Assembly: GCA_947579665.1 (NCBI GenBank)
Contig: OX388344.1
Coordinates: forward strand, 9,418,346-9,482,345
DNA length: 64,000 bases
Reading direction: 5' to 3'
Origin: Sympetrum striolatum
Taxonomy: Eukaryota; Arthropoda; Insecta; Odonata; Libellulidae
Shown here: positions 44,393-57,160 of the stretch, one piece after another
Numbering within the stretch: the stretch's first letter is position 1
How the letters are laid out: every line of letters starts with the position of its first letter
Notes under the pieces: model-generated
What the model was told of the DNA's origin: nothing
Database searches by the model: none
The model's input: the letters and a program-made list of their open reading frames with translations, nothing else
Translations under genes and position numbers: made by a program

Positions 44393-46410
44393 CTAAGGAA
44401 AATGTGTACTACTGGTGGATATTTGAAAGAGATCACGTGAAATAAGATGTAAATATTCACAATAAACTATAAATATCCAGTCTTAGAATTATTTTAAATG
44501 CTGTGTAGGGGAGACCGGGGTAATGGCTTTACCTTAAGGGAATTGTATTTTTTTTACAGCTTACCAAATACTTTTTGTGGCTAATAGAAGTGCTGAAATG
44601 CTTAATCCACTTGTCTGGAATCCGAATTAAATAACTGATTGGGTAAATTTGCAGTTTGGCACCGTCAGCCATTATTTTTTTTTACCCCGCTAGATTTAGC
44701 CCGATTTCGATGGTATTTTCAGGGATTATACATCAAAGATGGCGGCTTATAGTTATATTTAATGCAAGTTAGTACCTACTATAGTGAGCACTGCAAATTT
44801 ATCACTGACAAACTGCATATTTACCACTGATTGTGCGTGTAAATGTAAATTGTTACATTATTTTTGCATGAAACAGAATAAGATATTCCCTATGCTTTGG
44901 GCTACGCCTCCGCTTAATTTCTTTGAACGTAAGACAGTATAAATACGGAATTACCTCAATGTAATTGGAAGTTCAAAATTCGTTGAATACTGTTAAAAAT
45001 GTCAATTTTTACGAATTCGTCATTGCTCAGTATTGAACATAATATTTTACTTTGTATAAGGCCTTCATTATATTTGGAATGGACCCATTGGTTTAGAGTT
45101 TTAGGCCGTGAAATCCTCAGTTGGCATTATTTTGAAGAATCAACTATCTTTATTCCTGTAAATAATGTTAATTTACCTGAAAGAAGTAGCACCAGTAGGT
45201 ATGCAGATTCCCCTTCGAAAAAATGGGTTTATGAAACGTGAACATGGATTCGATGCTTGCCTTTTTGGACGGAAGCTTAAGGTTACATCAGTTACATCAG
45301 TTACATTTTTTGCACTCAAGCTGAGAGCTGAAGGTAAATTTGAAATTAAAAGTGAATTCTATGGAATAAAGCTACCGATGAAAATTTCACATACAAAAAC
45401 GAAGCAAATGGTTTAAGAGTTTAACTATTAATTTATTGATTACATCAAGTTTTACTATCAACTAATGAAAATATTTATGATATATACTCACTAAAAATTA
45501 GGATATATTCAAGGAAGAAAATGTAACTGTTCATATCGTTCTCGTTTATATTATTGTTATTTGATTGTTAATTGCTGACATCAATTAAAGAGGAATGAGA
45601 TTCAATGACTGTAGATCTACAAATTATTATTATGTACAGACTACGCAAATAAACCATTAACATATATTTTTAATATTAGAGGTTAATACAACGCAAGTTT
45701 TAAATTGTCATTATAAATAAGAACCTACCTTGACATAAGAAACCATAACAAAGCACGGTTGAATATATGTTTCTAGCAAACTATTTAATTTTTAATAACG
45801 AGCTTAATATTTATATATTTTGATAAATAATATATCTGAGAGCAGCTAATTCTTAATATCCATTCATCTTCATTTTCTCGAAATCAGCAAAAGCAGTTTT
45901 ATTCATCTTAATATTCCTTCATTGTTCCTTGAATATGTTGATAATTTAAAAGCATTGAACACAAAACAGGGGTCCGATCATGTAACTTTCGTACAATCAT
46001 GATAGATCCGCCATGTTTTATCGTTAATGAGCAATATCTCAAAAATGCTAGAATTGAACTCTAAGGGGGAGCGCCCACCAAAGTGACGTGACATATGATC
46101 TGACTCGTGATCTAACATGTATCTTCAGGTTAAAAGAATGTAACCAAATAAGCGAGCGCCCACTGAAGTGATGCTGCATGACCATGTCAGTGTCAGACGA
46201 TTGCTGCATGCTCCACTTTTTGCCACGTATCAGTTCATCATTTCATCTGAATTATATACTTTATTTTATTTTGAAAGAATTTTATTGCTAGGAAGAATTG
46301 TTTAATAGTTTAAAAACTTATATGTATTTGGAATTTCCGAAGCAATGAAAGTCGATTTCGATCTTAATATCAACTTCGTTGCTTTATTTTAGATATATTG
46401 CCATAATTAG
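44393..46410. other. AT-rich spacer with repeat fragments
   Basis: No gene recognised. GGGGAGACCGGGGTAATGGC at about 44510 looks like an end of an unidentified repeat. Two GAGCGCCCAC motifs (about 46069 and 46153) resemble the subunit start of the Helentron-like repeats. The frames at 44152, 44999 and 45165 show no domain. Confidence 0.4.
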
Positions 46411-47013
46411 ACCGTTGCAATTATCAACAATATACTGAGGAAACACAAACGAAAACATATTATACAAACACAATCGACGTTGATTGAAGCAGGGAAAAAA
46501 GAAAAGAAGTTTATTAAATTACCTTTTGCCCCGGGACTCTCCAACAATTTAATAAAAACTTTCTCCAATTTTGATTTCAGTCCAGTGCTCGTTAACAGCA
46601 ATAAATTATGAACTCTTCTGCATAACCCTAAAGATCCGATCCCAACCTTACATAAATCGGGAATTTATGAAATTCCGTGTTCAGAATGCGATAAAGTTTA
46701 TATAGGACAAACAAGACGGCGAATAGAAACGAGATTTAAGGAACATCTAGCTCATTTTAAATACAATAGACATGAAAAATCAAGTGCAGCACAACATACT
46801 CAGGAATTTAATCATCCGATAAGAACAGAAAATATTAAGTTGGTGAAAAATATACAAAACAATAATAAATTAGATGCATACGAAAGTAATTTAATTTATA
46901 AAAACCAACACAAAACCATGAATAGCGACCGGAGCCCAATTGCGTTTTCACCCCTTTTCTTACTGAATGACGTAACTCAGTCCCTCACTCCACTAACGAG
47001 GAGAAGAGTATAA
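46411..47013 (+). pseudogene. Penelope-like element, end of RT linker and GIY-YIG endonuclease
   Basis: The frame has no Met start because it is the 3' part of a longer protein. It reads NNILRKHKRKHIIQT, then KKFIKLPFAPGLSNNL, a stop (TGA, 46609-46611), LLHNPKDPIPTLHKSGIYEI (46612 onward), then SECDKVYIGQTRRRIETRFK, EHLAHFKYNRHEKSSAAQH, and an end at TAA 47011-47013. GIYEI..VYIGQT with the Arg in TRRRIETRF is the catalytic GIY-YIG core that defines Penelope-like retroelements. The upstream reverse transcriptase is absent, so this is a 5'-truncated copy with one stop. The 3' flank carries a hammerhead-like motif. Confidence 0.92.
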
Positions 47014-47039
47014 ATTCTTCCGCAAGTCAAAGCACACTC

Positions 47040-47092
47040 ACACATCTACTGATGATGGCAACTTCGTTGCCGAAATACGTATTTGGTTTGTC
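47040..47092 (+). ncRNA. Hammerhead-ribozyme-like motif of the Penelope-like element
   Basis: CTGATGA (47049-47055), a 6-bp stem GGCAAC/GTTGCC with loop TTC (47057-47071), GAAA (47072-47075), then self-complementary ATACGTAT and a weak closing stem with the bases before CTGATGA. Penelope-like elements are known to carry minimal hammerheads with a tiny stem III that work best as dimers. One extra T (47056) between the core and stem II departs from consensus, so activity is uncertain. Confidence 0.5.
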
Positions 47093-47355
47093 ACTCGCAA
47101 CCTAATTCTTTCTTCTTTATCTCCTCAGTCTCGGCGGTTTGTCTGTTGGTTGTTGTTTGTTCTTCATTGTCTTTTACGACACACTCTTCATTTTCGGTCC
47201 GCACCTTGCAATTGGGTGGGTGGTGCATGCTTCCGGGTTGGTCTTTGACTCTGCACTGCGGAATCTTGGACGATTTTGGACAGGTCTAGGTTGCTTCATT
47301 TTTAAGTTTACTAGGATTTGTTCACCTTTTTATTATTCTGACGGTGGACATATTT
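47093..47355. other. 3' flank of the Penelope-like element
   Basis: T/G-rich. The overlapping frames at 47083-47289 and 47139-47357 have no domain and run into the next tandem repeat. Confidence 0.35.
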
Positions 47356-47560
47356 GAACACACTGGGGTGCAAGGGGGTTGGGTGGTTTGTTTTACAGCT
47401 TTATTCTTTGACACTACATCCCTTCTGTGGGAGCGTTAGGTTTTACATCGGAAACAGCACATTTTTGGACACACTGGGGTGCACTGGGGTTGGATTGTTG
47501 TTTTATTCATTGACATCCCCTTCTGTGGGTGTGATTGGTTTTATTTCGGGGTTTACACTT
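47356..47560. repeat. Two-unit tandem repeat of about 110 bp
   Basis: ACACACTGGGGTGCA..GGGGTTGG followed by TTTATTC.TTGACA and CCCTTCTGTGGG occurs twice in order (starts about 47358 and 47470). Confidence 0.75.
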
Positions 47561-47732
47561 TGCCTGCGGACTTACGCTAAGTTCGTTGGGGCACGGGGAA
47601 TCTTACTCGATTTGACCTGGTCATATTAGTTTGGCAATTCGAATTTTTGAGACAAGCTGTCCTTTAACCCTTCTTCCCATTAGGTTGCAAAATACTTACG
47701 ACTAGGAGTCAATTCTTAAGTTTTCTATATAC

Positions 47733-47753
47733 CGTATATGCCGTCAAATACGG
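47733..47753. mobile_element. MITE terminus remnant
   Basis: CCGTATATGCCGTCAAATACGG repeats the terminus of the MITE at 17013-17326 as a short palindrome with TA on both sides: an almost completely deleted copy. Confidence 0.7.
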
Positions 47754-48117
47754 TATATTCAAACACAAAAAACACTTTGATGCCGTATCGGCGCAACTGT
47801 TTCCCTTTATGTTCTTCACTGTTCGGACCATCTCACTAGCAATTACTTTGCACACAAGCACATCTCCATAGTGACGCCATATGGCCCGTTGGTGGTCCCG
47901 GGTCTCTCTCCATAAGTGGAAGCGGGGCGACGAGCAGGGCCTCAGGAGCGGCGTTATCAGCGGTCTTGCGGATCCCATCGGTCATCGTGAGTCGCACTTT
48001 TCATAGGTTACTGCATGGTGAAGGTTGATTTGCTGTTGATTTACTCGAAAAATAATACAATTAGCATATAATTTTACAACAGCAAAACAGCTCCTCTGCT
48101 CCTTAGATGATAGTTAT

Positions 48118-48235
48118 GGGATGGAGGAGCACGGGGAGTAGGGGGTGGTGGTGGAGGAGGGTAGGGCATTGGAGGGGGTGGAATGCAGAGAAGGAGTAAG
48201 AGGGGGTAGATCTGGAAGAAATGGGGGGAAATCAG
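48118..48235 (+). repeat. G-rich purine tract
   Basis: Repeated GGAGG, GGGGG and GGTGGTGG runs. A G-quadruplex is possible. It lies immediately left of the hAT element. Confidence 0.7.
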
Positions 48236-48244
48236 CCTCTAAAA

Positions 48245-51200
48245 CAGAGGTGTCCAACCTTTTTGTGCTGGAGGGCCGCATTACAAATTTTCTCAGGCGC
48301 GTGGGTCAGCAAGGACCCCTTGATTTAGGCAACCCCTATATTAACGAAGCTAAAGAAAAAAAACTTTGTACTTCTACAGTGTAGAAGAATATTGAATATA
48401 ATATTTATTCACAATGTAACCCAAATATAAATGATCATAGTAAAAAAACATTTACTTTTCAAACAAAAGAACATAAAATTTTTAATGTGAACACTGAGCC
48501 TGTTTTTTCGATACCAGTGCATTTATGTCTGGTTTGAAGGAGGTAGTTGAGATGCGAAGAGTATTTTCACGATGCTAATCTGAAATTTTTGTTCTACTTT
48601 TACTTTTGGCATGCTTCGTACGGGATAAAAGTTGCTCGCGAATGTACGTACTCCCCAACAGAGACGTCATGAACAGGGCATGTTCGTGCAGTGCCGGATA
48701 TTTTTCTTTAGACAGGTAGAACTTATGAAAGTCCAATAGAGTCACTTGAATATATTTTTCTCGAAGTTGCATATCTGAATGCAACTCTACACATTCTATT
48801 TACATGTTTGCAGTCAACGTGTTAATGTCAACAGAGAATGGAGTAACAAATAAACTGAAATACGATTGGCGTTTTCTAAAATCTTGAAATATATTCTAAA
48901 ATTCCTGTGACAAAATAGCAATTAACGCCGCATATTTTTTGTTTTTTTACATGGCTTTGTTGAGACAGTGTTTCAAAGTGAATTAAGTTATTGTTCTTAA
49001 TTTGAGATTGCCGCAATTTCAGCTTAATTTCGAATGCCGTCAATGCTTGAAACATATCATTAATTAATTGATTTTAACCTTGGAGACGCATGTTCAGTTC
49101 ATTTAAATGAGCAGTGATATCCACTAAAAATCTTAAATCAGCCAACCAATTCTCATTTTCCAAATCCGGTACAGGTTTTCCTTTTGAGCCCATAAAACAC
49201 TTTATTTCATTTCTCAAATCATAGAGACGTTTAAGCATTTTACTACGACTTAACCACCAGACTACAGTAAAGTACACAATGTCTCCATAGGTAGTTTCCA
49301 AAGTATTCAGAAACTCTTGAAATTGGCGGTGATTTAATCCTTTTGATCTTATGAAATTATTGTTTTGATGACGACGTTCAAAATATTTTCCACTTTAGAA
49401 TTCGTTGCACACAAATTCTCTTGATGTATGATACAGTGATACTTCATGAAACGCAAATTATCCATCTTTTTTGCATCGTCTTCTATTAGTTTTGTTAGTC
49501 CTTCCTTCTTTCCAACCATAGCTGGATCAGTGGCTATACCAGACATTTTGTCGATGGTTAAGGAAAATCTTGCTAATGTTGCTTTTACTGATTCATACAA
49601 ATCAACAGACCTAGTAGTGGAACTAACGAGACCAGTTCTTCAGTAATATTAAATTCCTTGTCAATACCTCCAATAAATATGTTGAGTCTTATCCGTTGCA
49701 TCAGTGCTTTCATCCAAAGCCATGGGATTAAAGTTGAAAGGAGCACACTGAGATTCCAAACTTTTTTCAATGGGTTTCGCTATTTCTTCAATACGCCTAG
49801 CGATTGTTTGGTGTGATAAACTTATTTTACAAAAATCTGATTTTTTTTCAAGACAAATTATGTCTGCTACGCTTTCAAGATATTCTTTAATACATTCACC
49901 GTCAGTGAACGGCTTTAGTTTTTTAGCGATTAAATTTGCTACCACATAACTTGCCTTGACTAATGAATCAGTTTTAGAAGTATTTTTTCGAAAAAGTTGT
50001 TGTTGTAACGTAAGATTTTTTTTCAGATCAAATATTTTTTTGTTTACGGAATATTCCTTGCAATTCAATATATTTTGAATGCATTTGAAAATAATTCATT
50101 TTCAAATTATAGTCTTTGAAAACGGATTTTACTTCTCTGCATATCAAACATAGCGCTTTATTATTAGCCTCAACAAAAAAATAGTCGTCAGTCCATTTTT
50201 CTTGGAAAGCTGTCTTTTCCTCCACTATTTTTCTTTTCATTTTACCAGTTTTATTTTGAGATGCAGTAGAAGCCATGCCTAAGAAAAATAAATAATTTTA
50301 AATGATTTATTTCTATTTCTATTTATTTTCTTATCTTTTAAATTTTAAAATAACTGGTGGTATAAATTAGAGAAATTAAATAAATAAGTATAAAAAAAAC
50401 GCCAATAAGTTGTCACAAACACAACACGTAATTCAATAATCATTTTATATTTGAAGGAAACGCATACTAGATAAGCAGCTTCTACTTTTCATGAACCCGC
50501 GTTGAACGATTTATCATCTATTTATAAAATATAAAAAATTTGTATTAATACCAAGATTCAATACCCTTTTTATTACCAATTGCATAAAAAAATTATCTGG
50601 TATCAAGAGTACAGGATCTGAGAGTATATTTGATACAAAAAGACTTCCACATTCTACATGTCACGTCGCGAACGCATGGAATGGACCGGAAAGGTAATTA
50701 AGCTGGCCTGTGAATAGGAAATCCAAAATACTCGGGTTTTGAACTCCCCGAGTAACCGGGTAATATTTTTCAGAAATACCCAGGTACTCGATTTCTTCCA
50801 AAAATACTTTTTAAAATTCAAAAATTTCTTGTAGAAATTTCATAATTATATGCGTAATAAAAGGGATTCATGCTTATGAAGAGCACTGTTTCTAAGGACT
50901 ACGCATATGTCTTTACGTAGGTTGTCCGTCTCAAAATTCAAATTCCCATCAACAAGGAATATATAATGGCATTTTCGTGACATTTCCCAATAAAACTAGG
51001 CTTCTAAAAAATAATTATATTATAAATGTGAAAAAGACTTACTTTTTTTAGGTGAATAGACCTTCCCAGTAAAGAAAACTTTTCTCTCTAAAAAACTGCC
51101 CTCAACTGAAGGAACTTTAAAGAAAAACAAAATTAATTTATGTCAATATGATTTACAGAAACGTTGCGTGATTAATAGTTTTTCTTAATATTAAAATCTG

Positions 51201-51816
51201 CTGGCACCTGGCTGAATTACACGTTTGGTGCCCTTTTAAAAAGATCCACTTCTTATAAAGATGATCACTGGCTTGAAGCTGCAAGGATGATGATCTCTAA
51301 CTTACAGCTTGTGAGGCCTGGTATAGCAGGGCAGGTAACTTAATCCATAAGACGATTTCAACTCTGTTATAGGCAATATAAAATAACAAGGTGGATTGTG
51401 CCGAGTTGCTGCCGACCAAAGGTTTAGTTTTAAAAATTAATAATTGGTAGCAACCCTTTTCCCCTCTATTATTTTTTTCGAGAGATAGTCGGGGATTTAA
51501 GCAAAGAATTGTAAACAACACGAAAGGCTCAGAGAGAAGGAAGATTGAAATATAGAGAGAGCCTCTTGAGACATGTGTTGATCTGTGCCTAAGATTATCT
51601 TTGCCTCCCAGGGAGTAAAGAGAATTTTCACTAGAGAAAATGCAACGCGATACTCGGACAAATAACCCGGAAAATGCTACTAAATGCCGAGTGCCTGAGT
51701 ACACAATACTCGACCTTGGATACCCTACCTTTGATGTTGCAACATTCGTTTAATTTCCCGTTACGCAACGCGGGCCACACGAATGGGCTTTGAGGGCCGC
51801 GGGTTGGACACGTCTG
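48245..51816 (-). mobile_element. hAT DNA transposon
   Basis: Ends CAGAGGTGTCCAACC and GGTTGGACACGTCTG are inverted, with a GAGGGCCGC block inside each end (48271 and 51792). The flanking 8-mers CTCTAAAA and CTCTTGGC agree only in part, so the target duplication has decayed. The minus-strand transposase is at 48575-50276. The 50300-51750 segment has no recognised coding sequence; the frame at 51297-51704 shows no domain and may be another insertion. Confidence 0.85.
48575..50276 (-). pseudogene. hAT transposase, GTF2IRD2/ZBED-like, in fragments
   Basis: Minus strand in order: 50276-50028 has a BED-like zinc finger (FQEKWTDDYFFVEANNKAL, CLICREVKSVFKDYNLKMNY). 50068-49661 has VKASYVVANLIAKKLKPFTD, then KISLSHQTIARRIEEIAKP and FNPMALDESTDATD, the start of the hAT nuclease with the DEST catalytic Asp. 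Then IGGIDKEFNITEELVSL (49690 region), 49600-49349 with IATDPAMVGKKEGL and KYHCIIHQENLC, 49301-49074, and finally 48784-48575 with KYPALHEHALFMTSLLGST, the C-terminal dimerisation block. This matches the transposase type related to GTF2IRD2, FAM200 and ZBED5. Several stops and frameshifts separate the pieces, so it is dead. Confidence 0.9.
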
Positions 51817-53040
51817 CTCTTGGCGGATGTTCGTGGCGAACTTTCCCCGTTACTAACTCCACTTTAACGGCGAACTACACATCATAAGTTAATAAAGGCA
51901 CTTATACTTCTTCAGAGTCTGTAAGTGTAATATTCCATTGTGTTAGACACATGTATTTATACGTTAATGGGAGAAAATCAATTGTACTTCATTGTTCCCT
52001 TGATTAAAAATCCCTCTTCATATCGTGGAGATCGACTCGACATTCCTAGATCGATCTCGGCTGTCGAAACCATCGAAACTAACTGTAGAATTGTTTTAGT
52101 GATGATTAAATTAAATTATTTATTCTATGTTATACAAAGTATATTTATAATGTAAAATGCATTATTGTATAAGCTATTGAGGTTAAGTGGAATTTCGCTT
52201 CAGTTGAAAGAAAACGTTCTAATTGAATCTAACTCGTTATTTATGAATGAATCTGTGAAAAATAAGTGATAAGACTTCGCCATAAAAGGTAAATTTATAT
52301 TACATATATACCCCTCATTTATATAGCCTTTTGTCGTTGATTTATATAGGTGGTATTCCTTGAGTGCTACTAATTTCATTGTTGTTTTACCGTAAAACTG
52401 AGCAACAGGTCCAGCCGGGATGTCTGATTCATCCTTGCCATTATTTATTTTATGGAAAGAATTAAAATATTTTAGAAGCAATATTTGGGTACAAAATGGA
52501 CCCTAATAGCAGCTACTTCTTTTCTTCAAGTTCTGTGCATGGCTAGCAATAGTAAATGTTGATTTCTGGTTCATTGCTTTCAGGAACCAAAATTTACAGT
52601 GAATGTGGTTCTTTCCCTGTGTTTTGATGAACGAATTCTAAGACCAACATGTAAAATTTAAACACAATTTTTTAGGATGGACTATATGAATAGAATTTGG
52701 ATATTGATCATACTCAGGAGTAAATAGGAGAAGGAGAACGGCATTGTCTAGGATAAGCATGCTAACATAAAATTAATTGCAAAATAAAGTGAAATTATTT
52801 TCTAGTTGAATATATCATTAGCTTGATATCACAAGCGATTTTGGATTGTAGCTAAGTTAAGCATTATTGAATTACATAAATGAATTTCATTAGGTAAATA
52901 TATATCTGGCCTATAAAGTTTCATCAATGTTCATAATGAATATCCCACTGTCCTAATGAAAAGAACTTCTACATAAATGTTACTATTTCTGGGTAAAATC
53001 TCTTCCGAAATTTTACCAAACTGTGAACCAGATCATAAAG
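51817..53040. other. AT-rich spacer
   Basis: No gene recognised. The frames at 51940-52155 and 52200-52481 lack known motifs. The last 150 bases may be an unreadable upstream part of the nuclease remnant that follows. Confidence 0.4.
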
Positions 53041-53421
53041 TTTATACACCAAAATTTATTAATTTATACCAGAGAAGGTTCCGCACTGCTCGGTGAAAAT
53101 TTTCATGATATCCCAATGATAATGAGCGGCAATTTCAACATCAATTTTTCAGATGAATAAACAGAGCCATTGATAAATTTTCTAAAAGACAAACTAGACT
53201 TGGTAATGTCGAATGATAAGAATCAAAGTACGACCAAATACGGAACGACCATCGATGCTGTATTTAGTATGTATCTTGAAAAGTTTGAATCTAGAATATT
53301 TGCTAGTTACTTTAGTTATCATAAGCCGATTGTGTCTTTCTTGGAAATCCCTACGATTTCTAATGTCCAACCAGAAAATAACCATGATGAAAGAATGATT
53401 ATAGAAGAAATTACTGATTGA
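53041..53421 (+). pseudogene. APE-like (EEP) nuclease remnant of a mobile element
   Basis: One frame reads NLLIYTREGSALLGEN, HDIPMIMSGNFNINFSDE, a stop (53158-53160), then INFLKDKLDLVMSNDKNQST, KYGTTIDAVFSMYLEKF and ASYFSYHKPIVSF to TGA at 53421. GNFNINF is where the family has GDFN, so the catalytic Asp appears changed to Asn. KYGTTID and YFSYHKP are the later conserved blocks, with the His of the active site. Such nucleases occur in arthropod transposons, including Helentron-like ones beside PIF1 helicases, but no helicase or polymerase is seen here. The N-terminal half is missing. Confidence 0.75.
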
Positions 53422-56400
53422 AGAGAAGTATATTGAATAACAGGGGAAAATGTCTTATACTTCATTTATATATCCTGTCTGTCTGCCTGTGTGTGCAGAT
53501 CCATTTTTTCATTTTTATCAGCTAGCTACTTTCAAATATACCGATCAAAACAGCCATTCTTTACTTGTCTTATAAAGTAATAGTTTCTCATCTTCCCACC
53601 TTCATATTATTGATTTATCTTAAAATGGTGTATACAACTAACTATCGAAAAGCCAATGACATGATCTTAAACTAAAATAAAACAATAAGCTTAGCACTGC
53701 TTATAAAAATTATTTTTAAACTTGCTTTTCGAGTTGGATGAAATGGGCAAGAGAATAAAGTTGCTTGTTTGAGAAGAAAAGATTCAAACAGGCAGCATAT
53801 ATTTCACGAATTCAGGCGATTTTAATCATTTCATAAAAGAGTCTGAAGGAAATCGAAGACTTGGACAGCAGCCTAAAATATATGCGAGATTTTATTTTCG
53901 TTTTCGTACAGAATTTTATTTATTGACAAAAGGTTTTCAAGAGAAGCCGAATTTCGAATTTGCATTTTTTCACTGTCCCTTTGTGTTCTTATCCCAAACA
54001 AAAGACAACTTCAAATGAGTCAATCGTCAAATGTTTTACTTGCCTCTTCAGAATACGTCGTAATGTTGCTCTCATAGGACAACAGTACGTGCGATTCTCA
54101 ATTTTATTCATCCGTAGTATTAAAATCTCATTTTACGTAGGTATACGTGGAATTTCACTCGAGCGAAACTCTGATTCTCCAGGAAGGCAATCGTTATAGA
54201 ACTTTCTCAACCCTCAAAATGCCGATGTACGTAGCAAGGATTCGCATTAGAATTTGTTTTGTTTGCCCCGTTATACAGTGACTCCAGAGGTTCCAGAGGA
54301 GACGTTCCACCACGTGTTTGTGAATAGGGGTCCGCAGACGATCTCACGCCGACCCTGACCTTTTACGCAACACCTGCCTCTTGGGCAAATGACTTTCTTA
54401 TCGTCATTTCCGAAGTCGCGCTCCTCAGTCCCTTAAAAAAGCACGTGGAAATGACAAATTGACTAAAGTGACCTTCCCTTTCTCCTTGGGTATATTCCCT
54501 AAAATATCTGAGCATATGATATGGACTACGATTAAACATCATTAACATATGACGAAAAAGATTGATGAAAACATCCGCATTTTTTGAGGTAATTCTAAAT
54601 TTCACTTGAACTTACAATTTCGAAATCAAATATTCTATCGCAAGGATTGTCGTTAATTTAAAAAAAATACCGAAACAATATCACACAATTGTTTATTTTC
54701 TACTATCCATTTAATAAGATAAAATTGTGAACATTTCTTCGTAAAGAAAGTTTCGATATGACGTAGAACAAATCTTGGAATATGTTGCAAGGTAATGTAG
54801 TTCGAAAGTTTTATAAAGTCTTACTTACGTGGAAGAGCATATTCTCCCGAAGAGCTTACCCTTTACCTTGACCAACGTCTTTCGAATGCTGGATTAGCGG
54901 AATCATGTCGAAAGGGAATAACTTGCCACTGTCGACCACGATTATACCTTAATAAAGTTTAAAGAGTAGTAAATCAAACAGATCTTAAATCCATTGGTTT
55001 CACTATGAAGGAATGGAGGAAGCTTTATTTGTAAGTAGTACTACGAAGGAATGGTTGAAGCTAGTTTGTCAGCTCTGGGAATTTCTTACTCTTTTTGACA
55101 GAGCGGACACTCGTTTCAATGAAACAAATGAATATGAAACTTTACTTACATGTAAATAGATCTGTCAGAAAATTATTCGGAACAAATGCGTTTGGACCTC
55201 AATTCCTAAAAACACTGTCAAAAGACCCGTTCGGGGAATGAGTTTCGCCACGCTAGATGAGGAGTTTCTTTCCTCCTGTGAAAGGCTCTTAATGGAACAA
55301 GACTAAAATGCAGCACACACATAAGAACAAACATGTAAGGAATGAGGTAGATGATTGCAATCGTGTACCATTAATCATACCCTAGTAGCTACTATACTGT
55401 CCATCCATGATCAAGGCTGAGACATAACTAAATGAGAAACACATTACTCATCATCCTGCTCTAAAATATGAATTCGAAATATTTTATTCTTCGAGATACA
55501 GACACCCATTAAATTCCCTGTTGTAGTTTTACCTATAAGAGAGATGAGCAAAATTAAATGGAAACAGTCCATAAAAATTACATTAATTTCAGAATAGCAT
55601 GCAACGTACCAACCTGATGGCTGTACGGGAGGCTAATAAAATAAAATTGGTTATCATCACACTTTATTTTTCGCTTATTAGATTCAAACTATAGGAAAAA
55701 GGGACATTATGTAGATTTTATAAAAGAAAACATTTTATTGGATTGATCCAGTTATGAAAGATAACTAAATTTCCCCGTGAGCTTTCTATGAGGAAAGTTC
55801 AGATATTAAACCCCCTTAAAAATCGAAATAGTTTTCATTAGCACGTACTCCCTTCTGATACCGTCACATTCATTCAAAAGGCTTTTAAATTTGAAAGCAC
55901 TCCTTTCGAAAAAGCGGCTGTTTCTGGACCTTCCCTTCTCTCGCACAATCGATAATTTAAAACAGTTGTGGTCTAAATCGTTACATTTGTTAATCAACTT
56001 ACCTGCTATGTTTTAATCTTTCTTTTAACCTCCAATAAGGAGGTATGTGAGGCTTAATGGAAAGAGTCAAAAAGACGTAGGGACTGCCGAAGCATTTATC
56101 CTAGCGTCAGGACACCACTGCCGTATGCTTGTTTTGCTGACCTTTTTTTCTACCATGCTCACAATCTCGGAGACGAAGGACATAACAGCCTTTTCGATTG
56201 ATTTGAACGTAAAAAATAAAGAATTTGTCTTACCTTTCCTGCCAAATTATTTGTCGAAGCACTTCCACAAAGTACGATATTTATTACGTATGATCTCGGA
56301 GGATTTCGGATGACTAATTTTTAAGTAAAATTTTGATTGAAAATTTTTATTCAAATTTTGATTAAGAATTTTACTTCAAATTTGGAGTATCAAGGATTTG

Positions 56401-57160
56401 TAAAGTAATAGATGTCGTGTATGTCATTTCTACCACAGCGCCGGCACGTCGACCCACACCTTCTCTGGCAATATAAGCGGTGCACCAACCACTGGATCGT
56501 GCATTCATCGAAAGACTGCTGTCCTTGACGGAGTTGTTCTGATATTCAGTCTATTATTTCTCTTTGGTAAAATTATCATTAGAAGTTTGCGGAGCTTAAA
56601 CACTTTCGGCTGGAGGAATCCTAAAAGAACGAGTAATATATATTTAAGGTAAGGATGTTTGAAATTTAAATTAAAGCTGTATTGACTCTTACTTTATATC
56701 AAATATTAAAGTTATTTTGACTCGTTTCAATTTACTTTAAGATTTAAATCTCAATCAAAATAATAGTTCTGCATGTGCATCAAAATTCTGCAATCCTTTG
56801 TTAGTAATTCGCAATTAAATTTCTTCAATTCAAAATTCCGCGTTAATTCTTGCTTCTTTGATAATATTTACAGAATGTTAATCAAGCAGATTATCAATGA
56901 TTTTTTAATATTTAATATTAATTGAAAGCTTGTCAGGTTATGAAGAAATCTAATGATGTATTTCTTATTTTATTTTTTCCGGTGCTTCTGTCTTGCTGCT
57001 CATATCATCTGCTGGAGATAAGAGGATGGACATGGTCTATTCAACGGTAATGAAAACATCGGATAAAGTAAAGTGAAAGATTGAATTTACTTTTTGTTAC
57101 TACTTATTGGAACTCATTCTCGAAATCTGCTCGTAGTTGCTGCGAATTTAAAATAATTTT
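53422..57160. other. AT-rich spacer
   Basis: No gene or element recognised. The frames at 53960-54199, 54363-54605, 55806-55997 and 56047-56313 have no known motif. A short direct repeat (GAAGGAATGG..GAAGCT) occurs at about 55008 and 55045. Confidence 0.45.

Noticed and set aside
47083..47629. Three overlapping hydrophobic frames that could be membrane proteins
   Set aside because: They read T/G-rich flank and a two-unit tandem repeat; no conserved motif or coding structure.
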